DNA of 64,000 nucleotides from NCBI GenBank assembly GCA_001936135.1, contig CP012814.1:186001-250000 (forward strand). Direction: 5' to 3'. This document shows, one piece after another, positions 20,053 to 30,863 of the stretch. This DNA is from Saccharomycopsis fibuligera x Saccharomycopsis cf. fibuligera (lineage: Eukaryota; Ascomycota; Saccharomycetes; Ascoideales; Saccharomycopsidaceae). Under the pieces are notes generated by a model. That model had not been told where the DNA came from, did not search any database, and saw only the letters and a program-made list of their open reading frames with translations. Numbering within the stretch: position 1 is the first letter of the stretch; every line of letters starts with the position of its first letter. The position numbers and the translations under genes are program-made.

Positions 20053-21012
20053 ATGTCACTAGTGTCCAGAAAAAGCCTTGATAATGACAGTGATTCAGAA
20101 TCAGAGACTGAGTATCAATTACCTTCAAACATTGAATTCGAATTTGTTGATACTGCTAGTGCTGGTACCGCTAACAATGACAATGGCAATGACAATAAGC
20201 ACGCAGAGCAGACAGTACAGCCATATCAGCAGCGTCAACAACAACAAGAGCAACAAGAGCAACAAGAGCAACAACAGAACATCAAAGAAGGGCTGGGAGA
20301 AGAAGAGATGGAAGTAGAAGCCGATGAATTCTTTTTCCCCTTATTTGCAGCTGAGACCACTCCACCTACCGGTTCCACAGCCGAAGAAGCTTCACCTGCG
20401 ACTAATAAAAGTGATAATAAAACTAAGAACGATACTGCTGGTACACCAGCACCAACACCAACACCGTTGATGAAAATTTCATTAAAGGAAGTCAACGTCG
20501 AAGACGAGCTTGATAAATTAGCGCACCAACAACAGCGGCCTTCAAGTTATTATTTTGCTCAGTATACTGATTTGCAATTGCTGGAGTTCCAACAAGCGGC
20601 AATTTCCTTTGATGACATATTCAAAAACACTTTTGATAATAGATATAAAACTACAACTGCGAATGCCAAAAATTACAATAGTAAAGGTTTAGATTTTTTC
20701 AGTATAGGAGGCAAATATACTTGCAGAAAAGTTATTGATTTGAATGAATGCAATAATCAAGTTGAAGCAGAGCTAAAAATAGCCCAACGCAAGCGAAAGC
20801 GCAGACCGGGATTGAAAAATCGTCGTAATCGGATACTTGCTAAACAGAATGGTAGAGAGAGAAAGAGAAGGGACAAGCAAGTCGAATTGATGAAGCAAAA
20901 GGTTGTTTCGCAAAAGAAGAAAAGAGGTGGGAAGAAGAATAAGAAGAAAGGTGGTGCTGCAGGTTCTGTTGGTGTGGCTCAGCAGGAGAAGCCGAAATTT
21001 AGAACAGAATAG
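20053..21012 (+). CDS. Unrecognised protein with Q tract, acidic middle and strongly basic C terminus
   Basis: This 319-residue protein starts at ATG 20053 (MSLVSRKSLDNDSDSE). It has an acidic N-terminal part, a Gln/Glu tract around residues 57-75, and a Thr/Ala/Pro-rich section. The middle, from about residue 165 (SYYFAQYTDLQLLEFQQAA), is not repetitive and looks folded. From about residue 245 the tail is very basic (RKRKRRPGLKNRRNR and GGKKNKKKGG), resembling a nuclear or nucleolar localisation signal. Such tails are common in ribosome-assembly factors, but I cannot match it to one. The non-repetitive centre argues that it is a real gene. Confidence 0.7.
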   Translation: MSLVSRKSLDNDSDSESETEYQLPSNIEFEFVDTASAGTANNDNGNDNKHAEQTVQPYQQRQQQQEQQEQQEQQQNIKEGLGEEEMEVEADEFFFPLFAAETTPPTGSTAEEASPATNKSDNKTKNDTAGTPAPTPTPLMKISLKEVNVEDELDKLAHQQQRPSSYYFAQYTDLQLLEFQQAAISFDDIFKNTFDNRYKTTTANAKNYNSKGLDFFSIGGKYTCRKVIDLNECNNQVEAELKIAQRKRKRRPGLKNRRNRILAKQNGRERKRRDKQVELMKQKVVSQKKKRGGKKNKKKGGAAGSVGVAQQEKPKFRTE

Positions 21013-22306
21013 GCGAATTTTACTATTACGAATAGGTGCAATTGTAAGGAAGTAGAATAGCAAATTGACATTCTGTTCAAATTATGAGGAAGAGGGCTTA
21101 TAATCAAACCCATGGGCGTAGGCAGGTGAAGCTCTCTCTTGTTATCGATCAACGGTCAACAAGTTGTTGTTGTTGTTGTTGTTATTATTGTTGTTATTGT
21201 TGTTATTGTTGTTGTTTTAATGGTGTTTATTAATACCTTCCTTTGGCCCTTTTTTGCATTTATTTCAACAACGCTATGAAAGATGAACTCAATGCTAGAA
21301 ACCCGCAGCGAAAGGTTTTAAAAATGACAGAAAACAAGAAAAACCGCAATGAAATTTATTTGCAAATTGCAAAATAAAAAGAGTGAAAGCATCTGGAAAC
21401 AAGACATCACGGCCTTTATCTAATCTACTGTGCATCTTTAAATTTAACCCAAACTATTTTTAAGCAAAAAGAAGTCAGGAAAAAGAGATATGAAAAAAAA
21501 ATTATTATTATCATTTTTGCCTTGCTTTATAGAATTCTGAATATTACGCGGAGTATCTACCTACTTTATGTCTCCTCTGCATTAGGTTTACTGTTGTCTT
21601 TTTATCAAATTATTAACACTGTTAAATAACGAGGGTTGTAGTGGGTAGATAGCAAGTAATAGACAATAAAGGATTTTTCATTATTCTTCATATAAATATG
21701 TATATGAGCATGGGATCACGATATAGCGGCATGATCAAGTGCAAATTTTATAAGACTATATTCACCTAAAGGAATATCATTAGGGATGTGGATGTGTCGG
21801 CTCATTGAAGCTAAAGTTATGGGTGGGTTACGTGTATTGTGGATGAGTATTGTCAGTGCCAAGGTCAATGCTTTTTGATAGCTCCTTTCAAACAATACTG
21901 CAAAGACAAAACTAGGTTTTATTTTATTATTTTGATTTTTTTCTTTCCAAAATATTTATGAAAATTGACAAGTCAATTTCAAAACATATAAACATAATGT
22001 ATTGGTAAAACGGCAAAGAACAGCTTGATAATTAGAGTGTCCTTTGTGGAATGAGGTTCATTTCTGCAAGTTGAATAAGAACGAGAGCCACGAAAACTTC
22101 ATGCGGTGGATGGAAATTATAAGATAATTACTGAACTTAATGAAAAATGAAAAAAAAGCTGTTAAACTAAATCTCATAGAAGTAAAATCTAGCTCTTGAA
22201 TTGTACTATCTATACAGAACTGTGCATATTTTTTCGTAGATATCTGGCTGAGTATCACATCATTATTCTATAACAACAGACCATACCACGCCATACCTTG
22301 CCTCAA
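21013..22306. other. Convergent intergenic region, 1.3 kb
   Basis: It separates two 3' ends, which is long for a convergent gap in yeast. Apart from a GTT/ATT microsatellite, I see only AT-rich sequence and short unsupported frames. An unrecognised RNA gene is possible, but I find no boxes to support one. Confidence 0.5.
21164..21217. repeat. GTT/ATT trinucleotide microsatellite
   Basis: About 54 bases of GTT units with interspersed ATT units in non-coding DNA downstream of the basic protein gene. Confidence 0.85.
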
Positions 22307-23935
22307 TTACTTTGGTCCTTGCAACTTCCTTATAGAATTACGCATCATCAACACTTCAAGACTCTTTTCATTAACATGATAATAATCACAATCGCATTCA
22401 ACTACCCTCTTTGTTATTGAAGCATTAATTGAAGCATAATTGGCTTTCAAATTCTTGGCTACTGGACCACCTTTGAATAACGTTTTAGCTATCAAATCTT
22501 CAAATTGCAATGATATATCTTTGTAGAAATTGGTGAATAGGGACCGATTATCGATTGAAATTGATAGGTTTTTTAATACAAATGTGTTCAATGTGAGGTT
22601 GCTATTTTTGTTATTGTCGTTGCTTATATTACTTTTGCTATGATCTTCATGGCTTTGATTATGGTTGTCGCTATTGTTCTCATACTTACTATTAATATTA
22701 GCATTATTATCATGAACAATTACCAAGTCAATAAATGGGTTTCCATTTAAAAGCGCAGTATCATAGCTAAGTAGTTTCAAGCTTGATAACACTTTAGCAA
22801 CAGCTAAGATTTTTTTAGATTTCAAGGAAATTCGCTGCATTGAATGGTCAAAATGTCGAGGTGAAATAAGGATTTTCTTAAGCAAGTTAGTACAGTAGCT
22901 AACTTCGTGCTTATAGTATCGATTTAGTATTTCAATAAGGCTGTCCTTTGTGTTGAAGATCATTAAAGTGATAAGAACAGAGACTATAAGGTTGCTTGGA
23001 GAGGGTGAGGCGATGATTGGTTGGTGCACTGTCAGCTCAACAAATGTGTCGCTTTTGAGTAAGTCTAAGCAGTAGTTGTTTATGCGGTCAATTTTGTCAA
23101 TCTTGTACATTGTGTTAAAATCCTTGACAATCTTGAGTTGTTTAAAACTGGCATTCAATGTTGGACTGTTACTGGTTGTGTCTGTTTTAATTTTCGTAGC
23201 AGTGCCATTTGCGCCTGCCTCGCTTGTTCCGTTGCTACTAGATATATTTTTCTGATTGTGATAAGCAGTGCCATGTAATATTTTATTTAGAAGGTAAAAG
23301 TTATTAGCAGTCTTGGTAAGATTTTTGTTCACCGAATCAATTGTTTCCTGAGGTATTGAAGATGAGTAGGAGCTATCTTCTAACTCTGCTGTAGTGGAGA
23401 ATTGAATAGTCTTGAAACTATTATTGAACCGTCTCAACCCATCAAGAAATAAAATCAAGTCATTAATTAAGGAAAAAGTTGAATGAATATTTTGCAACCG
23501 GTTGATAATCTTGGAGCAAGCTTCATAATTTTGCAAAAAATCAGTCTTCAACACTGCCATAGACTCATTCAATTGTACAATGGAGCCCTGTAAACTATTA
23601 AAGCTAGACTGGAAGTACTCGATTTTTTCAAACTCATTGATCAAAGAATCATAGTGTGTAGAAGAAATTTTAGCAATTTTGGATTGTGCTTCTTGGATAT
23701 TAAACAGCACTTTTTTAGTAGCTGTAACAAGGTCTAATTCATTTTCTGGATCGACATTATTACTACTATTGCCTATGATATCATTGGTGATGGATTCTTG
23801 GAGACTATTGAGCTGGCTGACGTAGAGGTTATTGGTGGACAAAAGCAAGCTGTTGGCATACTGGGAAGGGACAAAATCATCAGCGAGCAAGTCGCTGAAC
23901 TGGCTCAAGTCATACTCCTGTTGCACTGCTGTCAT
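22307..23935 (-). CDS. COG5: Conserved oligomeric Golgi complex subunit 5 (Cog5-like)
   Basis: The protein is 542 residues from ATG 23935-23933. The start MTAVQQEYDLSQFSDLLADD, followed by FVPSQYANSLL, resembles the Cog5 N terminus. Next comes a helical region with the pattern of COG subunits (LINEFEKIEYFQSSFNSLQG, then LNDLILFLDGLRRF-like). Cog5 belongs to lobe B of the COG tethering complex that recycles Golgi glycosylation enzymes. S. cerevisiae Cog5 is 403 residues, so this one is longer, with Asn/Ser-rich inserts. An in-phase frame continues 46 codons upstream to a TTG; I chose the ATG because it starts at the conserved segment. Assignment is by pattern rather than a strict motif, so confidence is moderate. 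Confidence 0.7.
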   Translation of the reverse strand: MTAVQQEYDLSQFSDLLADDFVPSQYANSLLLSTNNLYVSQLNSLQESITNDIIGNSSNNVDPENELDLVTATKKVLFNIQEAQSKIAKISSTHYDSLINEFEKIEYFQSSFNSLQGSIVQLNESMAVLKTDFLQNYEACSKIINRLQNIHSTFSLINDLILFLDGLRRFNNSFKTIQFSTTAELEDSSYSSSIPQETIDSVNKNLTKTANNFYLLNKILHGTAYHNQKNISSSNGTSEAGANGTATKIKTDTTSNSPTLNASFKQLKIVKDFNTMYKIDKIDRINNYCLDLLKSDTFVELTVHQPIIASPSPSNLIVSVLITLMIFNTKDSLIEILNRYYKHEVSYCTNLLKKILISPRHFDHSMQRISLKSKKILAVAKVLSSLKLLSYDTALLNGNPFIDLVIVHDNNANINSKYENNSDNHNQSHEDHSKSNISNDNNKNSNLTLNTFVLKNLSISIDNRSLFTNFYKDISLQFEDLIAKTLFKGGPVAKNLKANYASINASITKRVVECDCDYYHVNEKSLEVLMMRNSIRKLQGPK

Positions 23936-24434
23936 TTTGAGATGCAGAAGCGGTTTTGTTGCGTTGTCGATTGTCTTTGTCTTTAGTATTGCTGTTCTCT
24001 TCTCACTGTTGTTGATGGTTTCTTTCTTTGATTTTCGTTGATTTGGCTTAATACTATGTGCAATGATGTGCAATGATGTGTAATAATGCTAATCAATGTT
24101 TCTAAATGCGTATTGATGTATTTATCATAGTTATGTAACATACAAGCGTAAAAGAGCATTATGTCACATATTTATGCATAGACGAGTCATGTGATATGGT
24201 CTGGCAGCGCCTTCGAAAAGCACCAAAAGTAATTTGTCTTTTTCGATTAGCCGCTGGCATCTTCCTCCTCTTCTTGGTTCTAAGGCAGTGTCAACTACTA
24301 AACTTTACTACACCTCACTTGATAGTTGATTCAATATTCCAGCCATTGCACAGACACTAGCACTGCTTGATACAAGTAATTAGTTTGTCTGACAGTGCTG
24401 CTGTTTTTCGGTCCTCAAATCAATTAGTAGCATC
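23936..24434. promoter_or_regulatory. Divergent promoter COG5 / PAN1
   Basis: About 500 bases between divergent starts. CATGTGAT at 24188-24195 is the complement of ATCACATG and matches the Cbf1 consensus RTCACRTG. A 10-base unit CAATGATGTG is directly repeated at 24061-24080. Confidence 0.4.
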
Positions 24435-27400
24435 ATGTATCCGTACAACAACTTTGGCGGGTTTCAGCCTCAATACACTGGCTTCCCGCAGCAGAACCAG
24501 AACCAGAATCAACAACAGCAACAGCAACAACAACAACAACAGCAACCAAATGGGTTCCAAACCTCATTCCAACCTCAACCAACGGGGTTTCAATCTGGTT
24601 TTCAGCAACCTCAACAAACTGGCTTCCAATCTGGTTTCCAACAACCGCAGCAGACTGGCTTTCAGCAGCAACAACCTCAACAAACTGGCTTCCAGTCATC
24701 TTACCAACAGCAACAGCCGGCTTTAACCTCGTTTCAGCCTCAGCAAACAGGCTTCCAATTGAATTCTCAACCAACAGGTTTCCAATCTCAGCCTACTGGT
24801 TTTGGATTCCCAGGAACTTCATTCAACCAATCAATTCAATCTCAACCTACTCAACCATTAACAGCTCAGCCAACAGGTTTCCAGACTTACAATGATACCT
24901 TCTTGGTGGCACAGCCAACCGGGTTTGCTTCCAAGCCAGTCAACAACGAAATGAGACTTCCGGCTACAAGATTATCCTTTGTAACTATGGAACAGCAGCA
25001 AAAATACGAGAAATTGTTTTTGAAGAGTGTGCCAAAGGGTGAAAGAGCAATTTCTGCTGATGCAGCAAAAAAAATCTTGCTCAAGTCCAAATTGTCTCCA
25101 GAAACTTTAAGTAAAATCTGGGCATTGGCTGATACAAATAAAGCTGGCTCATTACTTTTTCCTGAATTTGTTTTGGCTTTACATTTATGTAATGTTGTTT
25201 TGCATGGTGACAAGCTACCTGTTGTTTTGCCTCCAAAAATTAAGAATGAAGTTGAAAGTTACGTTGACGAGATCAGTTTTTCAATTCCTGATTCAGAAAA
25301 TACACCATCTTCTTCTGCTGGATTCAATCAAACACAAGAACCAAAGCCAAGCTCAGGTTTGTTGCAGATCAACCCAACTGGCTTTCAACCTCAGTTCACT
25401 AGTTTCCAACCTCAACCAACCGGTGGCTTCCAGCAACCACCATTCACAAGTTTTCAGCCTCAAGTTACTGGTATCCAACCTCAAACTACTGGCCTTCAAC
25501 CTCAAATGACTGGCTTGCAAGCTCAATATACTGGCTTTCAACCTCAAACTAGTTTTCAGCCACAATTTACTGGAGGTTTAGCCTCGCAGGCTACCGGTAG
25601 TGGTTTGATTTCCCAGCCTACTGGTCAAATTGGCCTTGTTCCTCAAAAAACTGGAATTGTTACTCCTGGATTGCAAGCAATGCAAAGTCAATTTATTGGT
25701 AACAATTACAATCAAAATTTCCAATTGCCTTCCCAACCGACCGGTACCGTTAACAATGAAGCTTTGACCAAATCTGAAATTAGAGTCTTTTCCGAAGTTT
25801 TTAAAAAACATGCACCAACTGGATACCTTGATGGACCTGCTGCCATAGAAGTGTTTGCCAAATCAGGTTTGGCCAGATCAGATTTGGAACAAATATGGAC
25901 CCTTGCTGATATCCACAACAGAGGTAAATTAACTAGAGAAGAATTTATTGTTGCTATGAAGTTGATTTACAATAGATTAGCAGGTATGCCTATTCCTTTG
26001 CGTCTACCACCAGAATTGATACCACAATCTTCTAAAATTATTGATGATGTTAAGAGCACTCTCAAGACATCATCTTCTACTGGCTCATTTGGCGCAAGAA
26101 AGGCAAATAAGCTGGCTGATGCAGCAAGGTTCAAAAACAATGACGACGATATTCATTATAGTTCTAGTGCACGTCACAGAAGACCTTCTAGAGCATCATC
26201 CACTGTTGGTGCTGCTTCATCAGCAATTAATAAGATTAGTGCTGCTGCTGATAGTGAGACTTCAATTTCCAGTTTAAAGAAAGCGATCCATGAAAAGGAA
26301 ATCATTTTGCAAGCACTCGACGCTCAAGACGATGAAGATAGTTTGCAACAATACAAGATTCAAAAGCAAGATGAAGCGGACATTGAAAACTTGAAGCGCA
26401 GAATTAGAGATGTGCAAAACGATATCAGTAAGATCCCTGATAACAACAATGCCTTCAATGCTGCAACTTTTGAAACTAAAGACGAATTGTTAAGAAAATT
26501 GAATTACTTGACTGCAAAAGTTCCTGACTTGATTAGTAAAATTCAATCAACCGATAAAGAAATAAACAAGTTGAAGATTGAATCTTTTAAAGCTGATTTG
26601 TTGAAGAAAAACCCAGGCTCTTCTTTTGGATTAAGCAGTATTGATCCTAATGATAAGAAGGCCCTTTTGAGAGCAAGAATTTCTGCATTGACCAACAAAA
26701 ACAGTGGCGGTGCTGAATCAAATGACACTTTGCTCAGCAACGAGATTAATAGATTAAACCAAGAGAGCTTGCAACAACAACAAATCATTAGTGACATTGA
26801 AGGGGGTATTAGAGATTTGGAATCTGGGCTTGAGAACAATCTTAGATCGTTTTACAATGCTCAGGACCAGGTTGGTTTTGAGAAATGGGAAAAGGGAGTT
26901 GGTATCAATGACAAAGTGCATAACTTTATTAACGAGCTCAAATCAAGTGACCCGTTATCATCATCAGTTATTGGAGGTTATCCAGGCAACAACAACAATA
27001 ATAATAACAACTACGGTGCAAGCTATGATAACATTAGTGGTAGCGGTAGTGGTAATAGTAGCAGATATGCATCTCCTGTCCCAACTAATGAATCAGAAAG
27101 AAGACAACCGCCTTCAGTTCCTAAGAAACCTGCTGCTAAAACTCCTGAAGAAAGAGCTGCCTATATTAAAGAGCAGGCTGCTAAGCGTATGGCTGAAAGA
27201 TTAGCCAAGTTTGGGTTGGGATCAACAGTAACTGGAGCTACTACTACTGCTTCAGCTGCGGCAACGTCTACATCCACTCCTCCACTGAGAAGTGAAACTA
27301 ACTCACCAAGTCAAAATTATGGATTCCAACAGCAGCAGCAACAGCAACAGCAACGTAGTGTGCCTCCACCACCGGCTCCACCGCGTCAGGCTCGCGCTGC

Positions 27401-29003
27401 ACCACCACCAGCACCTCCTCGTCAACAGCAACAACCGGCTCAGCAGCAATCTGCTAATACACAGAATTCTGATGATAGTTCTGATGATGATGACGATGAT
27501 GATGATGCAGAATACCAGGAATTATTAAGAGAAAAACAAAGATTGGAACAAGAAAATATTGAAAAAGAGAAGCGTGAAAGGGAAAGATTGGAGCAAGAAA
27601 GATTAGCCAAAGAACAAGCAGCCAGTCAGTCTTCTTCTGTTGAAGATTTGGCTAAAAAAGAAAAAGAAGCCAAAAAGGAGAAGAAGAGACGTGAAAAGGA
27701 AGAAAGATTGAGAAAATTGAAAGAGGAAATGCAAAGATTGAAAGCAAATTCTCAATCTCCAGGTGTGGCAGGTTCTGATGAATCTGTTAATCAGCAGCAA
27801 CGTCAACAACAACCAAAGTCTGCCGCATCGGTTACATCACCAGCTCCACAAGCACCAACTGCACAACCTCAACTTCAACAACCTCCGCAGCCTCAACAGC
27901 AGCAAGGTTTTAACCCGTTTGCCAAAAGTGTTTCATCCAGCAGTACTCCACAAGAACCACCAAAGCCAGCTTCTAATAATCCATTTTTCCGTCCACCACC
28001 ACCAGTCGCTGAAGTTAAAAAAGAAGCACCAGCACCACCCGCAACTAGCAAACCATTAGGAAATACTTCTTCCTCATTCGATATCAACAAAGCTATCAGT
28101 CAGAGACACCGTAGACTTTCAAATGACAGTGACGATGACTGGGGCGATGATGACGATAAAAAAGATGATGACAATGATGAAGATTTACCAATTAGAAGCA
28201 ATGGTAATAATGGATTAGCTAATTTGCTCTTTGGTGGGGGATCTGCTCCACAAACTCCTCCACCAGCTCCACAACAACAACAACAACAGCAACAACAACA
28301 GCAACAGTCACAGGATACTGGTAATGCTAATTTACCACCACCATCTGTTCCTGCTGCTGTTTCTGCACCAGCTATTCCTACAGCAACTCAAGCCCCTCCT
28401 CCACCGCCACCGGTTCCTCAAGCTCCACTTCAAGCTCCACCATCACCAAAGGTTGGTGGCTCAGTATCCGAAGTTCCTAATTCACCAGCTTATTCTAATG
28501 CTTCCAGTTTATCTATTCCTGATTCTGTTGAATCTTTTGAAGACGCAGTTGAGCAAAACAGAGGAGCTCAATATGACACTAATAATGGTAACAGTAACGC
28601 CAATGCTGATGCTGCACCACAGTTTGCACCTCCCCCAATTCCCCAAGCTGCGCCTCCTCCTCCTCCTCCTCCGGTTCCAGCTTCAGGAGCTTTATCTCAA
28701 GCACCAACGGGATCTGCTCCACCTCTACCACCACCATTACCATCTACTTCTGCTCCTTCTGCTCCACCATTGCCATTCCCATTAGGTGGAGCTCCACCGC
28801 CGCCTCCACCACCTCCTGCTGGACTTGGTAATGGAAGTGCTGCTGCTGAACCTATTGCCCCAACTCAAACTGGTGGTGCTCCACCACCAGGCCAACTTAA
28901 TGCCCTATTTGCACAAATTACTGGCGGTAAAAGTTTGAAGTCGGTACCTAAAGAACAAATGCATGTTGTTGAAAGTGGTACTGTTGGTAAAGTGCTTGAT
29001 TAA
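24435..29003 (+). CDS. PAN1: Actin patch / endocytosis scaffold Pan1
   Basis: This 1522-residue protein works with Sla1 and End3 to activate Arp2/3 at endocytic sites. Two arrays of short repeats of the form QPQxTGF lie at about residues 45-165 and 310-400; their Thr residues are Prk1/Ark1-type phosphorylation sites in the family. Each array is followed by an EH domain, at about 178-280 (LSKIWALADTNKAG) and 437-540 (LEQIWTLADIHNRG). Coiled coils follow at about 610-870 and 1010-1100, then a Pro-rich C terminus with many PPPPP blocks and a WH2-like end (LNALFAQITGGKSLKSV). The order matches S. cerevisiae Pan1 (1480 residues). The second coiled coil is preceded by an Asp run. Confidence 0.97.
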   Translation: MYPYNNFGGFQPQYTGFPQQNQNQNQQQQQQQQQQQQPNGFQTSFQPQPTGFQSGFQQPQQTGFQSGFQQPQQTGFQQQQPQQTGFQSSYQQQQPALTSFQPQQTGFQLNSQPTGFQSQPTGFGFPGTSFNQSIQSQPTQPLTAQPTGFQTYNDTFLVAQPTGFASKPVNNEMRLPATRLSFVTMEQQQKYEKLFLKSVPKGERAISADAAKKILLKSKLSPETLSKIWALADTNKAGSLLFPEFVLALHLCNVVLHGDKLPVVLPPKIKNEVESYVDEISFSIPDSENTPSSSAGFNQTQEPKPSSGLLQINPTGFQPQFTSFQPQPTGGFQQPPFTSFQPQVTGIQPQTTGLQPQMTGLQAQYTGFQPQTSFQPQFTGGLASQATGSGLISQPTGQIGLVPQKTGIVTPGLQAMQSQFIGNNYNQNFQLPSQPTGTVNNEALTKSEIRVFSEVFKKHAPTGYLDGPAAIEVFAKSGLARSDLEQIWTLADIHNRGKLTREEFIVAMKLIYNRLAGMPIPLRLPPELIPQSSKIIDDVKSTLKTSSSTGSFGARKANKLADAARFKNNDDDIHYSSSARHRRPSRASSTVGAASSAINKISAAADSETSISSLKKAIHEKEIILQALDAQDDEDSLQQYKIQKQDEADIENLKRRIRDVQNDISKIPDNNNAFNAATFETKDELLRKLNYLTAKVPDLISKIQSTDKEINKLKIESFKADLLKKNPGSSFGLSSIDPNDKKALLRARISALTNKNSGGAESNDTLLSNEINRLNQESLQQQQIISDIEGGIRDLESGLENNLRSFYNAQDQVGFEKWEKGVGINDKVHNFINELKSSDPLSSSVIGGYPGNNNNNNNNYGASYDNISGSGSGNSSRYASPVPTNESERRQPPSVPKKPAAKTPEERAAYIKEQAAKRMAERLAKFGLGSTVTGATTTASAAATSTSTPPLRSETNSPSQNYGFQQQQQQQQQRSVPPPPAPPRQARAAPPPAPPRQQQQPAQQQSANTQNSDDSSDDDDDDDDAEYQELLREKQRLEQENIEKEKRERERLEQERLAKEQAASQSSSVEDLAKKEKEAKKEKKRREKEERLRKLKEEMQRLKANSQSPGVAGSDESVNQQQRQQQPKSAASVTSPAPQAPTAQPQLQQPPQPQQQQGFNPFAKSVSSSSTPQEPPKPASNNPFFRPPPPVAEVKKEAPAPPATSKPLGNTSSSFDINKAISQRHRRLSNDSDDDWGDDDDKKDDDNDEDLPIRSNGNNGLANLLFGGGSAPQTPPPAPQQQQQQQQQQQQSQDTGNANLPPPSVPAAVSAPAIPTATQAPPPPPPVPQAPLQAPPSPKVGGSVSEVPNSPAYSNASSLSIPDSVESFEDAVEQNRGAQYDTNNGNSNANADAAPQFAPPPIPQAAPPPPPPPVPASGALSQAPTGSAPPLPPPLPSTSAPSAPPLPFPLGGAPPPPPPPPAGLGNGSAAAEPIAPTQTGGAPPPGQLNALFAQITGGKSLKSVPKEQMHVVESGTVGKVLD
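24567..24920 (+). repeat. First QPQxTGF-type repeat array in PAN1
   Basis: Degenerate units encoding Gln-Pro-Gln-x-Thr-Gly-Phe recur in this stretch, and again at about 25368-25640 before the second EH domain. The repeats are degenerate at the DNA level, so they are old and kept by selection on the protein rather than recent slippage. Confidence 0.8.
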
Positions 29004-29615
29004 GCTTGATTTGACCATTTTTTAGGCTTTTTTCTCATTTTATGTGTTAAAGGTTAAAACTTCTAAAAAACTTAGTTTGTAAACATACTGATTTTTTTTT
29101 TCAAATTTTTTTTTTTTCGAGTTTCATTTACAATCTCCTTTTATGTCTCCTTTTATATGTCCAAAATTTCGAATGTTTTGTATATTTTTCATTGGTTTCA
29201 ATTATGTTTTCATTTTTTTTTTCTTTATTCTTGATTTTTATTAGAAAAGCAAAAAAAATAACAAAAAATAGAATGTTTTTATTACAAAATTTATTTCTCT
29301 TGTTTGCTTTGTTTTGCCTTGTAATTTGTACAACCATGCTAATGCTAATATTATGAAACTGAGCTTTCTTATTCGATGAGTTGGTGAATAAATGGAAAAT
29401 AGGAATTTTTAAATAAAACGTCAGTCTAATTCCATGTAATACTACAGGAAAGATAAAAATATATTATACTTTATGATTCTATTTCTTGCCATTCTACACA
29501 ATTTCAAACTTCTATTAACACTTAATGTCTATCGTGCATTTCACACCTCATTACCTCGTTACCTCGTTACCTCGTTATCTATCATCAACTACCTACTACC
29601 TACTACCTACCACCC
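29004..29615. other. Convergent intergenic region PAN1 / HPM1
   Basis: AT-rich 3' flanks. Just beyond the HPM1 stop there is a run of direct repeats: CGTTACCT-type units at about 29553-29578 and CTACTAC-type units at about 29588-29610. No gene recognised. Confidence 0.65.
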
Positions 29616-30863
29616 CTAAACATTGCCAATCTTAATAATTGATCTATTCAACCCACTTGCATTAATTTTTTCAACTTCATATTGTATCCCAGCATCATTA
29701 CTAGCATTAGTACCATTACCAATCTTTTTATCTAAATAATTCAAAAATTCCACAACCGTCCCACCAACGCCAAAGTAGATATCTTTTGCAGCAATAAGGG
29801 CTAAATTATTCTGTGCACCCAACCGTTGTTTGTCACCGCTGTTGATGTTATTGTTGTTTCTTAGGTTGCCCTTGATGAGAGCAATCACAGTTTCTGCAAG
29901 CACTGGACTAACTTCTGGACTATAAATAGTTTCTGAAGACAATATCACCAATGGCGACACCTTATCAGAGTCACCATCATTTTGCTGACTATCAATAAGT
30001 TGCAAGAAATCACGACCCCATGAGCCAGCGATTAAATCAATTTCAATGTTGTAACGTTGCAAATCTTCAAGGATCGAAGATATCAAAGTCTCGGAAATTT
30101 GGATCTCACTGCTAAGGTCAGCATTGATGTGGAATGTGGCTTTAAGTTGTTGTTTTTGAGAGTCTGGAAGAGTCATGAACCAATTGACGATGAGGTTGGG
30201 AACAGTGACTAGACGTAAGACTGACTTGTTGTAATCTGAGAGAACAAATTTCTTCTTTTGTGATTGTTTTCTCTGTTGCTGTTTCTGTTGTTTCAAGTAC
30301 TCGCTGAAGAGGAAACAACTAGGAAGAGAAGTCCCGCTGCCTAATTCAATAAGCTGTGCGGCTCGGTTAACCACCTGGCCGATGGTATTAGTTGAAGAAT
30401 TAGCAGCTTCATAATGTAACTTGTTAATAAGATCAATGGAGCATTCCCACGTCTTGAGTCCACCTTCGTAAACATTTTTCTGTAAGTCATCTTGCCCCAT
30501 CAAGAATTCAAGCTCTTGTTTAGTAATGCCGCTGGCCTTACTGTTACTGTCAGATACACTTCCATCATCATCAGCATCATCTTCCACCATGAGCTGATGC
30601 TTGACGTCAAAAAGCTCACGACGGTAAACAGCGGCACCAGATTCTGTCACAGTCTTTGCAAACGTCACTGGGGTGTCTTTAAGACTATTGAGGACATCTT
30701 TTAAACTGAGCAAAGTTGGAGCAACGCCTTGTAATGGTTGATCTAGAGGATTTATCTTGTCGTTGGTGTTGGTATTTGAATTTGCATCTTGGACGCTTTC
30801 GTCTTGATCTTGGTCAATGTCAATGTCAATGTCGTCGTCGTGAAAACCGAAACTAAAACTCAT
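29616..30863 (-). CDS. HPM1: Protein-histidine N-methyltransferase (Hpm1 type)
   Basis: This 415-residue protein belongs to the seven-beta-strand methyltransferases. The family motif VYEGGLKTWECSIDLI lies at about residues 130-145, and the S-adenosylmethionine-binding motif IELGSGTSLPS is near residue 170. S. cerevisiae Hpm1 (YIL110W) methylates a histidine of ribosomal protein uL3 and is 377 residues long; the longer length here comes from an Asp-rich N terminus and small inserts. The ATG at 30863-30861 is the first in the frame. In S. cerevisiae HPM1 lies close to YIL107C and YIL108W, whose counterparts open this window, suggesting an old linkage group broken up by rearrangement. Confidence 0.88.
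   Translation of the reverse strand: MSFSFGFHDDDIDIDIDQDQDESVQDANSNTNTNDKINPLDQPLQGVAPTLLSLKDVLNSLKDTPVTFAKTVTESGAAVYRRELFDVKHQLMVEDDADDDGSVSDSNSKASGITKQELEFLMGQDDLQKNVYEGGLKTWECSIDLINKLHYEAANSSTNTIGQVVNRAAQLIELGSGTSLPSCFLFSEYLKQQKQQQRKQSQKKKFVLSDYNKSVLRLVTVPNLIVNWFMTLPDSQKQQLKATFHINADLSSEIQISETLISSILEDLQRYNIEIDLIAGSWGRDFLQLIDSQQNDGDSDKVSPLVILSSETIYSPEVSPVLAETVIALIKGNLRNNNNINSGDKQRLGAQNNLALIAAKDIYFGVGGTVVEFLNYLDKKIGNGTNASNDAGIQYEVEKINASGLNRSIIKIGNV

Noticed and set aside
22307-24073. Longer COG5 start at TTG
   Set aside because: The conserved Cog5-like segment begins at the internal ATG 23935; kept only as a low-interest finding.
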